This document shows, one piece after another, positions 19,247-27,219 of a stretch of 64,000 nucleotides of DNA. The stretch covers positions 733,501 to 797,500 of the forward strand of contig NZ_CP098023.1 of assembly GCF_030440425.1 (NCBI RefSeq), given 5' to 3'. Within the stretch, counting starts at the first letter, position 1; each line of letters opens with the position of its first letter. Position numbers and translations under genes: made by a program. The DNA comes from Microbulbifer sp. MI-G. GTDB taxonomy: Bacteria; Pseudomonadota; Gammaproteobacteria; Pseudomonadales; Cellvibrionaceae. The notes under the pieces were generated by a model. It ran no database searches. It was not told the origin of the DNA and was given only the letters and a program-made list of their open reading frames with translations.

Positions 19247-20194
19247 TTAATCCGTTGTGGCGCCCGTTGAGGGTGCAAGCAAAACCTGTCGGCACTGTTG
19301 TGGCATTGTTTTTGGTTTGGGCCTGGTCGGTTTGGCCTTTGTGCCATTCAGTATTGCGTAGAACTCGTCGGAGAACCACCAATCCAGGTCATTGCCGCAA
19401 GGCTCGGTGCGCACTGGTGCCTGGGGCGTGCAGGTGCTGTCACCGGGGGGGCAGGTGAGGCGTACATGAAAGTGGTAGTTGTGCCCCCACCAGGGGCGCA
19501 CCTTGCGCAGCCACTCGCGGTTTGGGCCGGTGATTTCACACAGGTGACGCTTGATGGTGGGATGCACGAATATGCGCTCCACCCGCTTGTCTTGTGCGGC
19601 CAGACGCAGGATTTGGGGGACCCGCTCGTCCCAATGCTCCTCGATCAGGCGATGTCTGCGCGCATCTGCCAGGGGGATGGCAGAGATATTGTCACGCTCC
19701 CAGCGGGTCAGCGGGCGCTCTGCTGCGCGCAGATCCTGGGAGTACCAGATATCCACGTCCAGGCCCGTCTGATGGCTGCTGTGCCCGCTGCTGCCAAAGG
19801 GGCCGCCTCTGGCCATGGACATATCGCCGATCTGTATGCGGCCAAGCTTATGCTGCGCAACACTTTGTGAGAGATCTTTCAAAAAGGCGATGGTTGCCGG
19901 GTGAGCAAAGTGGCGCGCGCGACCAGTGCGCACCAACTGGTAGCCCTCGCCCCGCAGAGGCAGGGTTTCACCACCGGCGAGACAACCATTAGTGTAGGTA
20001 CCAATACTGGCGGCGCCCTGAGCGCTGGGTCCCTCTACCGCTTCCCAGGCATTGGCCAGAACCCGATCCGGGTTGAGGGCGCTCACGGTGAGGATGGCAA
20101 AAACCAGAAAAAGGGATGGCCGTTTGAAAGGCCCGGTTTTAGCGTGGCGGGTGTGGGGCTTGTCAGGTCTGGGGTTTGCGGAAAAAAGCTGCAT
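19247..20194 (-). CDS. mepA: Penicillin-insensitive murein endopeptidase (M74)
   Basis: 315 residues with an N-terminal hydrophobic segment (about residues 28-47, after a long basic stretch), then the LAS-type metallopeptidase: SIGTYTNGCLAGGETLP, GHSSHQTGLDVDIW (zinc ligands H and D), FVHPTIKRHLC and the HFHVRL zinc-histidine block. Six cysteines fit a periplasmic disulphide-bonded enzyme. It cuts the D-alanyl-meso-diaminopimelyl cross-link of peptidoglycan. It sits directly before the ddl-type ligase gene, so a cross-link hydrolase and the enzyme that makes the D-Ala-D-Ala precursor are probably co-transcribed. Confidence 0.94.
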   Translation of the reverse strand: MQLFSANPRPDKPHTRHAKTGPFKRPSLFLVFAILTVSALNPDRVLANAWEAVEGPSAQGAASIGTYTNGCLAGGETLPLRGEGYQLVRTGRARHFAHPATIAFLKDLSQSVAQHKLGRIQIGDMSMARGGPFGSSGHSSHQTGLDVDIWYSQDLRAAERPLTRWERDNISAIPLADARRHRLIEEHWDERVPQILRLAAQDKRVERIFVHPTIKRHLCEITGPNREWLRKVRPWWGHNYHFHVRLTCPPGDSTCTPQAPVRTEPCGNDLDWWFSDEFYAILNGTKAKPTRPKPKTMPQQCRQVLLAPSTGATTD

Positions 20195-20270
20195 GGGTCC
20201 CGGATTACCAATAAGTCACAAAATCGGGCCGCAGCGGACACGGCCCTGGAGAGTATAGATAAACAGCGCA

Positions 20271-21344
20271 CTAGCTCTGTGATGCAAGTATCTCTTTGCA
20301 GTTCCCTATCAGTTGATCCATCTCCACATCGGTGCCGATGGAGATACGCAGGTAGTCCCGGATACGGGGTTGATCGAAGTAGCGCACCAGGATATCCCGT
20401 TTGCGCAGGGCCAGGTAAAGCGCTTCGGCACCAGGCGCCGGGGGCTTGGCCAGGATGAAGTTTGCTCGGGAGGGAATGACCGTAAAACCCAGTGCTTGCA
20501 GGGCCCGCTCGCTGCGCTTGCGAGTGGCGATAACCTTGCCGCAGTTGTCAGCGTGCCAGGCCTTGTCGCCAATAGCGGCAGTCGCCACCTGCTGGGCAAT
20601 GGCATCAATGGGGTAGGGGTTAAAGGAGTTCTTGGCCCGCAGCAGCCCCTGGATCAATGGTTCCTGACCCATGGCGAACCCCAGCCGCAACCCCGCCAGG
20701 GCATAGGACTTCGACAGTGTGTGGATCACCAGCAGATTCGGGTAGCGGTTGATCAGTGATATCGCACTCTCTCCGCCAAAATCAATATAGGCTTCGTCGA
20801 TGATGACAACGCGATTGGGTTGTAGCTGCAGCAGCGCTTCAATGTTCTCAAGAGAAAGATAACACCCGGTGGGGGCATTAGGGTTGGGAATAATCACGCC
20901 CCCGGCCCTGCCGGCAAAGTCCCGCACCTCTATCGTGAAGTCCTCCTTGAGGGGCGCAGCGCGGTTGGTGATACCGAAAAGCTGGCAATAAACCGGGTAG
21001 AAACTGTAGGTGATATCGGCAAAGAGCAGGGGTTCCGGACGCCGGAAGAAGCTGTAAAAACTCAGTGCCAGCACCTCGTCGGAACCATTACCGACAAAGA
21101 CCTGAGCCGGTTTCAGCCCATAGCGGTGGGCGATGGCGGTGCGCAGCTGACAGGACTCCGGATCGGGATAGCGGCGCAGGGCATTGGCAAAGTCCCCGCT
21201 GGTGAGCAGTGCCAGTGCCCGGGGCGATGGGGGATAGGGGTTTTCGTTGGTATTGAGCTTGATGCAGGTTCCGCTGTCGGGTTGCTCGCCGGGGGTGTAG
21301 GGTTCCAGCTGTCCCAAACCAGGGCTCCAAAACGCCCCACTCAT
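20271..21344 (-). CDS. hisC: Histidinol-phosphate aminotransferase-like PLP enzyme
   Basis: 357 residues, fold-type I aminotransferase. Seen are NTNENPYPPSP near the N-terminus, VGNGSDEVL, IPNPNAPTGCYL, DEAYIDFGG and the PLP-lysine block TLSKSYALAGLRLG, all typical of HisC (imidazole acetol-phosphate + glutamate to histidinol phosphate). Its ATG overlaps the stop of the FHA gene upstream (ATGA type), so it is translated from the protease/FHA message and not with other his genes. That context makes a second, specialised HisC paralogue possible. Confidence 0.9.
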   Translation of the reverse strand: MSGAFWSPGLGQLEPYTPGEQPDSGTCIKLNTNENPYPPSPRALALLTSGDFANALRRYPDPESCQLRTAIAHRYGLKPAQVFVGNGSDEVLALSFYSFFRRPEPLLFADITYSFYPVYCQLFGITNRAAPLKEDFTIEVRDFAGRAGGVIIPNPNAPTGCYLSLENIEALLQLQPNRVVIIDEAYIDFGGESAISLINRYPNLLVIHTLSKSYALAGLRLGFAMGQEPLIQGLLRAKNSFNPYPIDAIAQQVATAAIGDKAWHADNCGKVIATRKRSERALQALGFTVIPSRANFILAKPPAPGAEALYLALRKRDILVRYFDQPRIRDYLRISIGTDVEMDQLIGNCKEILASQS

Positions 21345-22378
21345 GGCCCTACCTCTGTATTGCTGCCTTCACCGCCACTGGAGGCGCTGGCTTTTTCGTT
21401 TGACTCGTCTTTCTCGATGGGAATATCGAACAGCGCCGGCGAACTGGCAATAAACTCCTGCATGGGTACCGGTTTGCGCAGCAGCATATTATCGTATTTC
21501 AGTTCGGTGGAAATTTCCGGTGCTTCACTGAAGTCATTGAGTTGACTGATACTCTCCACCAGGTTGAGCCCCAGAAAGCCGAGGGGCAGTACCAGTGCGA
21601 CGGACCAGCGCCAGCCGCGACCGAGGTTGGTCGCCAGGTAACAGGCACACCAGAGCATCGACGGCAGTATGATGATCAATACTGCGAAGTCGAGAGTCTC
21701 CATCCAAGTGCCAATGGCGAAATTGTAATTCAGCACACCGCTGAACCACTCCCAAACCGTATAGCTCAGGGCCCCGATCGCGGCGATGGACAGGTGTGCG
21801 AAGAAGTGGGTTTCGTGGCGCACTACCCTTCCCACAAAAGCCCAGGCACCCGCGTATACCACCAGCCCGACAATGACGCTCGCGAGGATATTAATGGCGA
21901 TCGTCCACTCGTAGGTGCGTGCATAGCCCAGGTAGCTGAGCAGCAGCGTGGAAATGGCAACCCCCAAGACGAGCAGTACGGCTGCAACGGGGCGGGACAG
22001 GCTTGAAAAGAGATTTTCCAGCGAATGCAGGGGGGTCGCTTCAGGTACCACGTCGTTACAATAAAACAGCCGCAGACGGGATTTGCCACACTGCACCAGA
22101 TCCCCGGAGGCGATCTGGTGTGACGAGATTGTGCAGGGCTTGACGGACCTGTCGTTGAGGTTACCCAGCAGCTGGCTGCCGTTGGTACTGTTCAGGTCCT
22201 GCAGGTAGTAGTGGTCGTCTTCCCCCAGGCGGATTTCCGCGTGGCGGGCATCGGTATGAATATCCTCAAGAATGGCATCGTTACTGTAGGCGCGACCCAG
22301 GGTAAACCGGTCCCCGTCCATACGGTAGCGTGCCTGTACCCGATGGGCACGGTTCAGTTCTTCAATAATCAGAGCCAT
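21341..22378 (-). CDS. FHA-domain multispanning membrane protein
   Basis: 345 residues. Residues 1-100 are an FHA phosphothreonine-binding domain: FTLGRAYSNDAIL, DARHAEIRL, LQDLNSTNGSQL. From about residue 130 to 280 come five or six hydrophobic helices (AAVLLVLGVAISTLLLSYLG and others), then a soluble Ser/Glu-rich tail. The FHA part would be cytoplasmic and could read out the Ser/Thr kinase encoded about 5 kb away. The gene overlaps both neighbours: its start lies 10 bases inside the protease gene, its stop inside hisC. The function is not known. Confidence 0.8.
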   Translation of the reverse strand: MALIIEELNRAHRVQARYRMDGDRFTLGRAYSNDAILEDIHTDARHAEIRLGEDDHYYLQDLNSTNGSQLLGNLNDRSVKPCTISSHQIASGDLVQCGKSRLRLFYCNDVVPEATPLHSLENLFSSLSRPVAAVLLVLGVAISTLLLSYLGYARTYEWTIAINILASVIVGLVVYAGAWAFVGRVVRHETHFFAHLSIAAIGALSYTVWEWFSGVLNYNFAIGTWMETLDFAVLIIILPSMLWCACYLATNLGRGWRWSVALVLPLGFLGLNLVESISQLNDFSEAPEISTELKYDNMLLRKPVPMQEFIASSPALFDIPIEKDESNEKASASSGGEGSNTEVGP

Positions 22379-23667
22379 TGGATCTCGCTTGTAAACTTTT
22401 CGAAAAAGGCGTCGGCGGATTCCCGGGTGAAGCCGGACAGGGTGAAGTGGCTGACCAATGCACGATTTTTCTGATCCACGCTGAGACTCAGGAAGAAAAT
22501 ATCATACAGATCGGGAAAATCCTTATAGCGTCTTACACAGTAGCTGGTGCGTGTGATCAGCGGTTTGCGCCCGCGTTCCGGTTTTGACACGCGGTCATTG
22601 CCATTGCGCGGCTGGGAGGTGAATGCCTGGCGGCAGCGGAAGTTGGTCACGTCCTCTTCCCCGGCACTGTTGCCGGGGTAAAAGGTGCTCATCTGCTGTT
22701 CATATTCCGCGTAGAAGCGCGCCGGCAGCAAGTCTTCCGCCTCCAGCCAGAAAAATTCATATTCGACCCTGCCGGTATTGAAGTCGTCGGAGAGAAAGAC
22801 AACGTCCTGCCCTGTACAGCCTTTGTCAATACGCTTGATGGGGCTGTCATCACTCTCCTGGCTGTTGCCCCAGCACTTGATTGCCGGCACGATTTCCCCG
22901 ACCACCTTGGCCTCTCCCAGGGCACGGCGCTGCCAGTCCGCCTGCAATATGGAATGGATGATGCGCTTCTGGTTCTCCAGCAGCTGCTGGTAGGTCACCG
23001 CTTTGAGGTCCAGTTGGCCTTCACGCTGGTGAAAGTGCTTCAGGAGCGTAGAGAGCTTGTCGACAGGCACCAGAAAACTGACCTGGTTGCCTGCTGTTGC
23101 CACATTGATACCCACCACCTGGCCCGCGGTGTTAATGGCGGGTCCGCCACTCATACCGGGATTGATGGAGCCGGCAAAGTGGATGCGGTCGTAAAAACTG
23201 CCGCCGGCGATACCGTTATAGGTACCGGGGATGAGCGTCATGCCCAGGTCCAGAGGATTGCCGAGCGACACAATGGTTTCGCCTTTTTTCGGCGCGTCCT
23301 CGGCCAGTTGCAGGTATTCCTTACCGGGCTTGTCCTGGCGCAGCAGGGCCAGGTCGTTCACCACGTCGATATCCAGCAATGTCAACGCACCCTTGGTGCC
23401 GTCGGTGGAAAGGTATTCCAAGGTGTACTTGTCGGGATCACTGACTGCCTGTGCGACCACGTGATAGTTTGTGGCAACCAGCCCATCGGCAGAGATCTGG
23501 AATCCGGAGCCAAGGCCGGATTTGGAGTTGGAGGATTTTTCGATCAGGCGAATCTGGTAGAGGCTGCCGCGATAGTCGCTGTAGAGCTGCTCATAGCCTT
23601 GCGCCATCGCCAGTGCAGACAAACAACACAGCATCAAGGCCAACAGGGGTGCGGAAGAGTTCGGCAT
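22369..23667 (-). CDS. Exported S1-family (DegP/HtrA-like) serine protease
   Basis: 432 residues. There is a signal peptide (MPNSSAPLLALMLCCLSALAMA), then a trypsin-like domain with the triad H in TNYHVV, D in DVVNDLALLR and S in GSINPGMSGGPA. Unlike DegP it lacks an obvious PDZ domain; instead residues 240-432 form a cysteine-containing C-terminal region I do not recognise. It is first of three overlapping genes (protease, FHA membrane protein, hisC), so the protease, periplasmic by its signal, may work with the FHA membrane protein. Substrate unknown. Confidence 0.82.
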   Translation of the reverse strand: MPNSSAPLLALMLCCLSALAMAQGYEQLYSDYRGSLYQIRLIEKSSNSKSGLGSGFQISADGLVATNYHVVAQAVSDPDKYTLEYLSTDGTKGALTLLDIDVVNDLALLRQDKPGKEYLQLAEDAPKKGETIVSLGNPLDLGMTLIPGTYNGIAGGSFYDRIHFAGSINPGMSGGPAINTAGQVVGINVATAGNQVSFLVPVDKLSTLLKHFHQREGQLDLKAVTYQQLLENQKRIIHSILQADWQRRALGEAKVVGEIVPAIKCWGNSQESDDSPIKRIDKGCTGQDVVFLSDDFNTGRVEYEFFWLEAEDLLPARFYAEYEQQMSTFYPGNSAGEEDVTNFRCRQAFTSQPRNGNDRVSKPERGRKPLITRTSYCVRRYKDFPDLYDIFFLSLSVDQKNRALVSHFTLSGFTRESADAFFEKFTSEIQWL

Positions 23668-23728
23668 TTTGTTTGATTAAATTATGGACAGAAACAGGGA
23701 TGGTACGGGATATGGGGCAGTGCAACAA

Positions 23729-23763
23729 GCGCGCGCCGCCGTTTGTAAGGCGGCGGTGTGCGC
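23729..23763 (-). terminator. GC-rich inverted repeat after the PLP enzyme gene
   Basis: CCGCCG / CGGCGG with flanking GCGC extensions and a loop of about 9 bases lies between the stop of the PLP gene and the start of the protease gene. The U-run on the minus strand is weak (TTGTTG), so this is a possible terminator only. Confidence 0.4.
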
Positions 23764-23774
23764 TAAAACTCCCT

Positions 23775-25556
23775 TTACAGGTAGTCGGCTATTTTCGGTT
23801 GTGCCTGCACCACTTTCCGGTGTGACTCCAGATAGAAACGAGTGAAGAGTGCGTCGGCTTCCTCCGGCGCCATAAAGCCCCCACTGAACCCCGGAGCTAC
23901 CGGATCCAGGTGCAGCCGTGCGCAACTGATTACATGGGCCGCCATTTGGGCCATATTTTCATCCCCCACGGAAATCCGGATAGTAGTGGGGAAAATACCC
24001 GCTGCTTCCATCGCCTCGGGGGATAGTTCCGAGTGGGAGGTCAGCGCGGGGCAGAGCACCATGGTATTGGTCTGACCCAGGCTCACCATCTGCCCGAAAG
24101 CGGGTTCCAGGGCATCAAAGAAACTTTTGAATGCCTCTGTGGGCAGCTCCGCGGCTTCCATATCGATACTGAACAGCGGTGTCGGCAGCTGGTAGCGCAT
24201 CAGCTGCTCACGCATTTTGGCGTTTGGATGGCTTTCAAGCGCGTGGCTGTTTACCCGGATTTTCGCGTGGCTGGCAAAGAAGTGGCTGAGGCTTTGGGTA
24301 TTGATGCATTTGGTGAGCATGCGCATTTCCAGGGTACGCATGCCACAGTGTACTTCCCAGGCTTTGTCCGCATCCAGAAAGGCGCCTTTGATGTAATAGA
24401 CATCCCAGAACATGCACTGGTCCCAGTTGAGTCCCTTGGCACTGTCTCCCTTGGGGATAAACATGCGGTGGTTTTCCCCAATCACAACACCTGCGGTGGC
24501 GGCACCGGTACCGCCAATATCCTTAGTGTAGGAGTGCACGACAAAATCCGGGCGCTCTGCGCGGTTTTCACGGCGCAGTGGCTGGTACAGGAAGGGTGTG
24601 GCTAGGGTGGCATCCAGGCTCACCAGGATATTCTCTTGGTGCGCCGCTCTACAGATGCCAGGAACATCCAGCATGATACCGTGGGGATTACAGGGCGATT
24701 CGATATAGACATGAATCCCGGCCCCCTCGTGTAATTTTTCAGTGTAGTTGCGTTGGGTTTCCTGCAGCAGCGCGCCGAAGTCCTCGCCACTGGTGCCATC
24801 AAACCAGACAAGTTCAATTGCAAACTTGTCTTTGCGGGCATAAAAATCCTGCAGCAACTGGTGTACACCACCGTAGATATTCCTGGAGACAATCAGAATA
24901 TCCCCGCGGCGCAACTGGTTTGCAAGCAGTGCATCGATAGCTGCCATGCCGGAATTGAAATTCCAGGCCATGTATGCGTTCGCCTCCGGGCCGCATTCCA
25001 GATCTACAATGGCATTGGCCAGGGAGATTGACGTGGGGTTGAGGAGGCGGGAGTAGATATCGTGACTGGGCTCGCGGCCGCGGAAGGCGTCATCCACCCA
25101 TTCGGTACAGGCGTAAATATAGGTGGCGGTGCGGGCAATCACCGGCGTTGCGGAGAAAATCGCCGGGATATTATCGAACAGGGGGTAGCCGCCGCGGGTG
25201 GTGATATTGAAGTCGTCCCCTTGCAGGCTCTGGAAACTCGCGCGCAGCGGGTTTTGCAGGGTATCCAGCAGCTTTGCCAGTTGGAAGCTCATAAAGCGCT
25301 TGGCATTAAAGTAGGCGATTTTGTCGGATCGATCCAGGCGCTTCAGGGTATCAGTGACCTGGTTCCACAACTGGGCCAGATTGCCTTGGGCACGGTACAG
25401 AAGTGCCGCGGTTTGCTCCAGTACCCGACCGTGCTCCGACTCTACATCAATACAGAAGTGCTGCAATTGCTCCCGCGCCAGTGCCTCGATACTGCTGGCC
25501 TCCGTACTGTTGCGCAGGGGAGAGAGAACTTTTACATCTTCAAGGTTAGCTTCCAT
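23775..25556 (-). CDS. Cys/Met-metabolism-type PLP enzyme, enlarged
   Basis: 593 residues, about 200 more than standard cystathionine gamma-synthase/lyase family members. The fold-type I core is visible from about residue 190: AYMAWNFNSGMAAIDALL, VSRNIYGGVHQLL, YIESPCNPHG and the PLP-lysine block HSYTKDIGGTGAATAGVVIG, followed by PTTIRISVGDEN near the C-terminus. The first 130 residues are mostly helical and not part of the usual core. A Cys/Met-family lyase or gamma-replacement enzyme is likely but the substrate is unclear. The gene stands alone, facing away from the structured RNA at 25.7 kb. Confidence 0.75.
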   Translation of the reverse strand: MEANLEDVKVLSPLRNSTEASSIEALAREQLQHFCIDVESEHGRVLEQTAALLYRAQGNLAQLWNQVTDTLKRLDRSDKIAYFNAKRFMSFQLAKLLDTLQNPLRASFQSLQGDDFNITTRGGYPLFDNIPAIFSATPVIARTATYIYACTEWVDDAFRGREPSHDIYSRLLNPTSISLANAIVDLECGPEANAYMAWNFNSGMAAIDALLANQLRRGDILIVSRNIYGGVHQLLQDFYARKDKFAIELVWFDGTSGEDFGALLQETQRNYTEKLHEGAGIHVYIESPCNPHGIMLDVPGICRAAHQENILVSLDATLATPFLYQPLRRENRAERPDFVVHSYTKDIGGTGAATAGVVIGENHRMFIPKGDSAKGLNWDQCMFWDVYYIKGAFLDADKAWEVHCGMRTLEMRMLTKCINTQSLSHFFASHAKIRVNSHALESHPNAKMREQLMRYQLPTPLFSIDMEAAELPTEAFKSFFDALEPAFGQMVSLGQTNTMVLCPALTSHSELSPEAMEAAGIFPTTIRISVGDENMAQMAAHVISCARLHLDPVAPGFSGGFMAPEEADALFTRFYLESHRKVVQAQPKIADYL

Positions 25557-25691
25557 CGTATCCTCATTGGTTGAAGCTTATTGTTATACCTTGACTCTAA
25601 CAGCCTACAGCGGCGGTTAGAACACCTGGTAAGTAATTTTGTGTAATTGGATGTGATAGACCTGTAATGGGTCCGTTTGTATAGTGACGCT

Positions 25692-25980
25692 TGCTGAAAG
25701 GGCAAGGCTAGCTGGACTGTATCGCCGGGGTGTGGCCAGTCTCAGTGCAGGAAACAGGTTTGATTGCCGTGCGCTCGTGAACCGTGTGGGCAGACTGTGG
25801 GTTCAGCGCAAGCTGAACGATCAGACTGGACCCGATAGATACAGAATGTTGATCGGGGTTTCCGGATGGGCTTGTCCGGGCAGGGATGTCAAATTGTGCT
25901 CTTGATAGTGTTGTTGTAACCGTCGATGGCTGGGGCCATCCTTCCGGGCCGGCAATATCAGTACTGCCGGCTTTTTTTTT
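25692..25980 (+). ncRNA. Structured RNA candidate of unknown family
   Basis: About 290 nucleotides of strongly self-complementary sequence ending in a strong terminator. Seen directly: hairpin GTTCAGC-GCAA-GCTGAAC with a GNRA tetraloop (near 25801-25818), CCCGAT/ATCGGG, CCGGA/TCCGG, hairpin GATGGC-TGGG-GCCATC (25925-25940), and a long-range pairing of GGCCAGTCT with AGACTGGACC. TATAGT (25680-25685) with TAGACC 17 bases earlier could be its promoter. A frame of 73 codons overlaps it (25684-25905, GTG start) but has no Shine-Dalgarno. I could not match it to RNase P RNA, 6S, tmRNA, SRP RNA or a common riboswitch. It could alternatively be a leader of the gene at 26084. Confidence 0.5.
25948..25980 (+). 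terminator. Rho-independent terminator of the structured RNA
   Basis: GCCGGCA / TGCCGGC stem with a ten-base loop followed by nine T. It ends about 100 bases before the next gene on the same strand, and no protein gene on the plus strand precedes it. Confidence 0.9.
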
Positions 25981-26083
25981 AATTCGAATAGATTAAGATA
26001 GCGGGGTCACAGACGTATTTTACCGGATAGTTCGTGTCCAGGTAGTGACACCAGATAACAAATTGTAGCAAAGGGGATACACA

Positions 26084-26569
26084 ATGGTCGCTTGTGCCGA
26101 CTTGCCCGCACTGGAGTGCGAAGTACCAAAAGAGGGTCTGAAGCTGGATTTGGTCTTGAGACCCAGAGAGCCTGTAGGCGGTGAACTCCAGTACTGGCCG
26201 CTGTTTAATGCCGACAATCCGGAAGAACACTTTGGCAATATGCGCTTTAAAATCCACAAGGGCGGTGTGGTTACCCTGAAAATTACTCTGGATCTGTCTG
26301 AGGTGCCGTGTCGCGAATTGGAATTTGCCCGCTGCCCTTACCACAAACTGGACGGTATTATTGCCCTAAGCCCCGACTTCCGTCATCAGTTCCGTGCCCG
26401 TGCGAAGGCGGTGGATGGGGAGTACACAAAACTGGTGATTAAGATCAGGGATAAGAAGCATATCCCGGATAATTTTTCCTTTCTGTGGAAATGTGTGGAC
26501 CCGGAAACGGGAATGCATTTTGTTTCCGGGGATCCGCAAGCACATATTGATCCATGGGGGGGGATCTAA
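26084..26569 (+). CDS. Hypothetical protein, beta-rich, cytoplasmic
   Basis: 161 residues, ATG preceded by AAAGGGGA. There is no signal peptide or membrane segment. The sequence alternates short hydrophobic and charged stretches (FKIHKGGVVTLKITLDLS, YTKLVIKIRDKKHIP), suggesting an immunoglobulin-like beta sandwich, and ends in an acidic/glycine tail (FVSGDPQAHIDPWGG). I do not recognise the family. It follows the structured RNA and its terminator by about 100 bases, so attenuation control is possible. Confidence 0.65.
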   Translation: MVACADLPALECEVPKEGLKLDLVLRPREPVGGELQYWPLFNADNPEEHFGNMRFKIHKGGVVTLKITLDLSEVPCRELEFARCPYHKLDGIIALSPDFRHQFRARAKAVDGEYTKLVIKIRDKKHIPDNFSFLWKCVDPETGMHFVSGDPQAHIDPWGGI

Positions 26570-27219
26570 GTACCCCTATAAATCGAGCGATTGACTGTGT
26601 CGAAGATCGGTGCGCACTCTCTGGCACACCAGTGGTTTGGCACTGTGCCCAACCTGGGTAGGATCTCGCGGATCATGGGCGACATTGGCCTCAGAGCAAG
26701 CCAAGCCGAACGATGGTGCAGGATCGGCAGGTTTGAGTTGGGTGTCAAGTCGCCACTAATGACATCTTGCGACGTGGAAGAAATGACAAGCTGAATTAAG
26801 ACTGGTAGCTATTTGGACACGGCGGAACTTTTAATCGATTTTTTTTGAACATTTGTAATGATAAGACTTTCCGCCGTTTAAAATCTGAATTAGTTAAAAT
26901 TCAGGCTAAAGTGGCTCCTCAATGTGAGCTTGAGGCCCAGCTTGAATATCAGTTTCAGTATACATGTTGTATCTCCTTTTTATAGGGTTTGTTGAATCTA
27001 TAACTATACAATACAAAGCGACCAGGACAACAATTTATAAATACCAGAAATTTCCCTTAAGGTCTAGTGCATTTTCAATCTTGTACTATCTGCTAGTGTT
27101 AGAATGGTTTTGTGATCATTTTTTAATCGGCTAGGGGCGAAAGGCAGAAATAAAATAGCGTGTAGAATGTTGGGATACAACGAAATTGGTGAGAAATAGT
27201 AACTCGCGGGTACTGGAAA
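26570..27219. other. AT-rich intergenic region
   Basis: About 650 bases with no gene I can support. It holds a nine-base inverted repeat ACGGCGGAA / TTCCGCCGT (26819-26827 and 26869-26877) around an AT-rich spacer. The 26591-26794 frame has no Shine-Dalgarno or recognisable product. Confidence 0.4.

Noticed and set aside
25684..25905. A 73-codon reading frame on the plus strand
   Set aside because: No Shine-Dalgarno, and it overlaps self-complementary stems and ends before a terminator; the RNA interpretation is preferred, though the frame is kept as an alternative in the RNA entry.
26591..26794. A possible transposase or integrase remnant
   Set aside because: The sequence gives no recognisable transposase motif and no terminal repeats or target duplication.
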